From contig NZ_SRZM01000192.1 in NCBI RefSeq assembly GCF_019402445.1, forward strand, positions 1 to 7,905: a DNA stretch of 7,905 nucleotides, in the 5' to 3' direction. Below are positions 6,296 through 7,905 of this stretch, piece after piece. Each line of letters opens with the position of its first letter. Position 1 is the stretch's first letter. A program made the position numbers and the translations under genes. This stretch comes from Brachyspira pilosicoli (GTDB lineage Bacteria; Spirochaetota; Brachyspiria; Brachyspirales; Brachyspiraceae). The notes under the pieces were generated by a model, which was not told the origin of the DNA, did no database searches, and was given only the letters and a program-made list of their open reading frames with translations.

Positions 6296-7327
6296 ATGGC
6301 TGACTTTGATAAAATATCTTCTTTCATAAAAAGAATGAGAAAGGGAGAACAGTTTTCTCTTGTTATAACACTCATATTAGTATATATATTAATGGTAATA
6401 GCTAATGGTAATAAATTCTTATCTTTTAATAATATGTATGCTATGGCATATCAGCTTCCTATTATAGGATTTCTTGCTATAGGAATGATGATATCTGAAC
6501 TTTCTGGTGGTATTAATTTATCTATTATTGCAAATATGAATTTGAATGGTGTTATAATATATTTAGTATTAAATGCACTTACTAATGGAAATATGCAAGA
6601 ATCTAATATATTTTTCATTTTTATAGCAATAATATGTGGATTTATCACAAGTATAATTATTGGTATTGTTAATGGTTTTCTTATAACACAATTTAATATA
6701 CCTGCTATTTTAGTTACTTTAGGAACTATGACATTATTACAAGGTGTTAATTTGGTACTTACGAAAGGATATACTATATCTGGATTTCCAAATGAACTTG
6801 TATTTATAGGTAATGGAAAAATATTTAATATTCCTGTGGCTATTATACTGTTTATTATTGTAATTATTATAACACACTTTATATTGAATCGTTCTTCTTA
6901 TGGTAAACAATTATATTTAACTGGTGCTAATACTAAGGCAAGTAAGTTTTCCAATGTTAATATATCTAAAGTTATTATTATAGAATACATATTATCAGCT
7001 TGTTTTGCTTCATTTGCTTCTTTGGTTTTAATAGGTCAAATGAATTCTGTAAAAGCAAACTATGCTGAGTCATATCTTTTAGTAGCTGTATTAGCAAGTT
7101 TTCTTGGAGGAGTTGATCCTAATGGAGGATTTGGTAAATTATCAGGTATGGTATTAGCTTCTATAATATTACAATTTATATCTACAGGATTAAATTTAAT
7201 GCGTTTAGATCCGTTTATGATAACAGCTATGTGGGGAGCAATTATAATAATAATTTTAATAGTAAAAGAAGTTTCTAGTTTTATCATAGTTAAAATAAAA
7301 TCTAGTTTCAGTAATAAAACTATATAA
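6296..7327 (+). CDS. CUT2 sugar ABC transporter permease, second subunit
   Basis: The second inner-membrane permease, 343 aa, same BPD_transp_2 family but diverged from the first. Hydrophobic segments lie roughly at 21-37, 54-69, 82-95, 104-127, 136-156, 179-197, 225-247, 259-272, 283-299 and 308-331. Motifs: LSGGINLSI (69-77, the usual GGIDLS with Asp changed to Asn74), NGFLITQFNIPAILVTLGT (126-144), the ATPase-facing YGKQLYLTGANTKASKFSNV (202-221) and LASFLGGVDPNGGFGK (266-281). The start is set by GGGGGA (6286-6291). It is the last gene of the operon; a hairpin terminator begins 32 nt after its stop codon. Confidence 0.92.
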   Translation: MADFDKISSFIKRMRKGEQFSLVITLILVYILMVIANGNKFLSFNNMYAMAYQLPIIGFLAIGMMISELSGGINLSIIANMNLNGVIIYLVLNALTNGNMQESNIFFIFIAIICGFITSIIIGIVNGFLITQFNIPAILVTLGTMTLLQGVNLVLTKGYTISGFPNELVFIGNGKIFNIPVAIILFIIVIIITHFILNRSSYGKQLYLTGANTKASKFSNVNISKVIIIEYILSACFASFASLVLIGQMNSVKANYAESYLLVAVLASFLGGVDPNGGFGKLSGMVLASIILQFISTGLNLMRLDPFMITAMWGAIIIIILIVKEVSSFIIVKIKSSFSNKTI

Positions 7328-7359
7328 ACATTTTATTCTTAAATTAATTATTTATTTTT

Positions 7360-7389
7360 AAGCCTTATATTAATTTATAAGGCTTTTTT
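7360..7389 (+). terminator. Intrinsic terminator of the transport operon
   Basis: A 10-bp perfect stem, AAGCCTTATA (7360-7369) with TATAAGGCTT (7376-7385), encloses a 6-nt loop and runs directly into a T-run (7384-7389). It is the best Rho-independent terminator in the window. It lacks a T-run in the other direction, so it should act on the + strand only. Confidence 0.9.
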
Positions 7390-7436
7390 ATTTCTTGATA
7401 AAATTAACTTATGATGTGATGTATAAAAAATATAAT

Positions 7437-7461
7437 AAAAATTTGTATAGCATAAATTTTT
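7437..7461 (-). terminator. Weak A+T hairpin downstream of the small - strand gene
   Basis: Arms 7437-7446 and 7452-7461 pair over 10 positions (one G-T) around a 5-nt loop, beginning 10 bases beyond the stop codon of the - strand gene. The stem is entirely A-T apart from the wobble. It may end the - strand transcript, but the T-run beyond it is interrupted. The rest of the gap 7390-7470 shows nothing else. Confidence 0.25.
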
Positions 7462-7470
7462 TAATGATAA

Positions 7471-7818
7471 TTAATTTTTAGTTTTAAAAAATGAGTTGTA
7501 TTTATCTTTTTCTTTCATTATCATATTTGATAAAAATGTGCTATTTGAATATTCGTAATATTGCTTATTGGGTTTGTACTCAAAGTCAAAATAATTTTTT
7601 GATATTAAAGAAGAGTTATAATAAATACTTGATGTAATATTATTTTGATAAAGAAATAAATCGTTATATATGTTTTTAAAACAGCTTTGGAAGTAGTTAT
7701 TAAAATATAAATTATTATTAAAATTATTTGTATAATAGTTATTTAAAGGAAAAAAGAAATTATTATATGAATATAATGTAATACTATAAAATATAAGTAT
7801 TAATAAAAATTTCTTCAT
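7471..7818 (-). CDS. Small exported Asn/Tyr/Phe-rich hypothetical protein
   Basis: I do not recognise this 115-aa protein. Residues 1-17 form a signal peptide: KK, then the hydrophobic FLLILIFYSITLYS, with likely cleavage around 17-18. No lipobox Cys is present at the right place, so the product is probably soluble in the periplasm, at the outer membrane, or secreted. The mature part is low-complexity: Asn (22), Tyr (17) and Phe (15) make up 54 of 115 residues, with runs such as NNYYTNNFNNN (26-36). It has a single Cys (46) and a more charged C-terminus from about residue 80 (EYKPNKQ, MKEKDKYN). An open frame this long is not expected by chance in DNA this rich in A+T, no gene opposes it, and a promoter lies directly upstream. 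It is convergent with the transport operon and need not be related to it. Confidence 0.6.
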   Translation of the reverse strand: MKKFLLILIFYSITLYSYNNFFFPLNNYYTNNFNNNLYFNNYFQSCFKNIYNDLFLYQNNITSSIYYNSSLISKNYFDFEYKPNKQYYEYSNSTFLSNMIMKEKDKYNSFFKTKN

Positions 7819-7829
7819 ACTTACTTATA

Positions 7830-7857
7830 ATGATATCATAAATTTACAGTTTGTCAA
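7830..7857 (-). promoter_or_regulatory. Promoter of the small - strand gene
   Basis: Read on the - strand, TTGACA (7857-7852) is followed after 16 bp by TATCAT (7835-7830). The start point would fall near 7822-7824, only about 4-6 nt before the ATG at 7818, leaving no room for a Shine-Dalgarno sequence. The -10 box lies in a perfect 10-bp palindrome, ATGATATCAT (7830-7839). The message is either nearly leaderless or made from another start point. Confidence 0.5.
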
Positions 7858-7877
7858 AATTTAATTTTTTCATTATT

Positions 7878-7905
7878 TGTGGGGACTAGCCCCCTGCGAA
7901 GCGTG
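7878..7905. repeat. G+C-rich hairpin block at the window edge, likely part of a dispersed repeat
   Basis: An abrupt G+C-rich stretch in an otherwise A+T-rich window. GGGG (7881-7884) and CCCC (7890-7893) form a stem around ACTAG, followed by TGCGAAGCG (7895-7903), which contains a second mini-hairpin GC-GAA-GC. No T-run follows on either strand, so it is not a usual terminator. I associate such GGGGACTAGCCCC / GCGAAGCG blocks with intergenic elements in Brachyspira, but only one copy is visible and it is cut by the window end. Confidence 0.4.

Noticed and set aside
2679..7327. A complete lsr (autoinducer-2) system.
   Set aside because: The transporter layout is Lsr-like, but the binding protein lacks most AI-2 contact residues and lsrK, lsrF, lsrG and lsrR are absent. 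The regulator is ROK, unlike the SorC/DeoR-type LsrR.
7881..7893. The GGGGACTAGCCCC hairpin as a transcription terminator.
   Set aside because: No T-run follows the stem on either strand; the sequence after it is G+C-rich on one side and mixed ACAAATAATG on the other.

Overview
The window is very A+T-rich throughout, including third codon positions. It carries one ROK-regulated carbohydrate uptake operon on the + strand. The base composition, a spirochaete-type lipoprotein signal on the binding protein, and a short G+C-rich block at the right edge (a type I associate with dispersed elements of Brachyspira genomes) suggest a spirochaete of the Brachyspira type. That placement is an inference. 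A low-GC Firmicute or Fusobacterium is not excluded from sequence alone.

Layout. Positions 1-182 hold a good sigma-70-like promoter whose -10 box runs into a 16-bp inverted repeat, followed by a NagC/Mlc/XylR-type ROK repressor gene (183-1391). Positions 1392-1562 hold a second promoter of the same design (-35, 16-bp spacer, TATACT) with a 21-bp inverted repeat starting at the end of its -10 box. Behind it lies a run of six same-strand genes with short gaps: a SIS-domain protein related to 6-phospho-3-hexuloisomerase (1563-2132), a VOC/glyoxalase-fold protein (2164-2634), a periplasmic sugar-binding lipoprotein of the LsrB/RhaS-like type (2679-3698), a double-domain sugar ABC ATPase (3743-5245), and two different permeases (5271-6281, 6296-7327). 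A clear intrinsic terminator (7360-7389) closes the operon. On the - strand, 7818-7471 encodes a small exported Asn/Tyr/Phe-rich protein of unknown function. The window ends in a G+C-rich hairpin block at about 7878-7905.

How it works together. The binding protein, fused ATPase and permease pair form a complete class-2 carbohydrate ABC importer (CUT2; ribose/galactose/AI-2/rhamnose type). The ROK protein has a winged helix and a sugar-sensing ROK domain but no usable kinase ATP site. It probably represses both its own gene and the operon. Both promoters carry the same outer half-site (TAYTTAYTAT ... ATAATAARTA), with half-site spacing differing by 11 bp, about one helical turn. The two enzyme-like genes sit ahead of the transporter and should act on the imported compound, but no sugar kinase, aldolase or hexulose-phosphate synthase is present.

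Most notable points: (1) the SIS protein keeps the 6-phospho-3-hexuloisomerase framework but has lost the Ser/Gly/Thr phosphosugar loop; (2) it is paired with a VOC protein in a sugar operon, a combination I cannot assign to a known pathway; (3) the two regulatory regions share an operator design; (4) a small exported low-complexity protein lies downstream.
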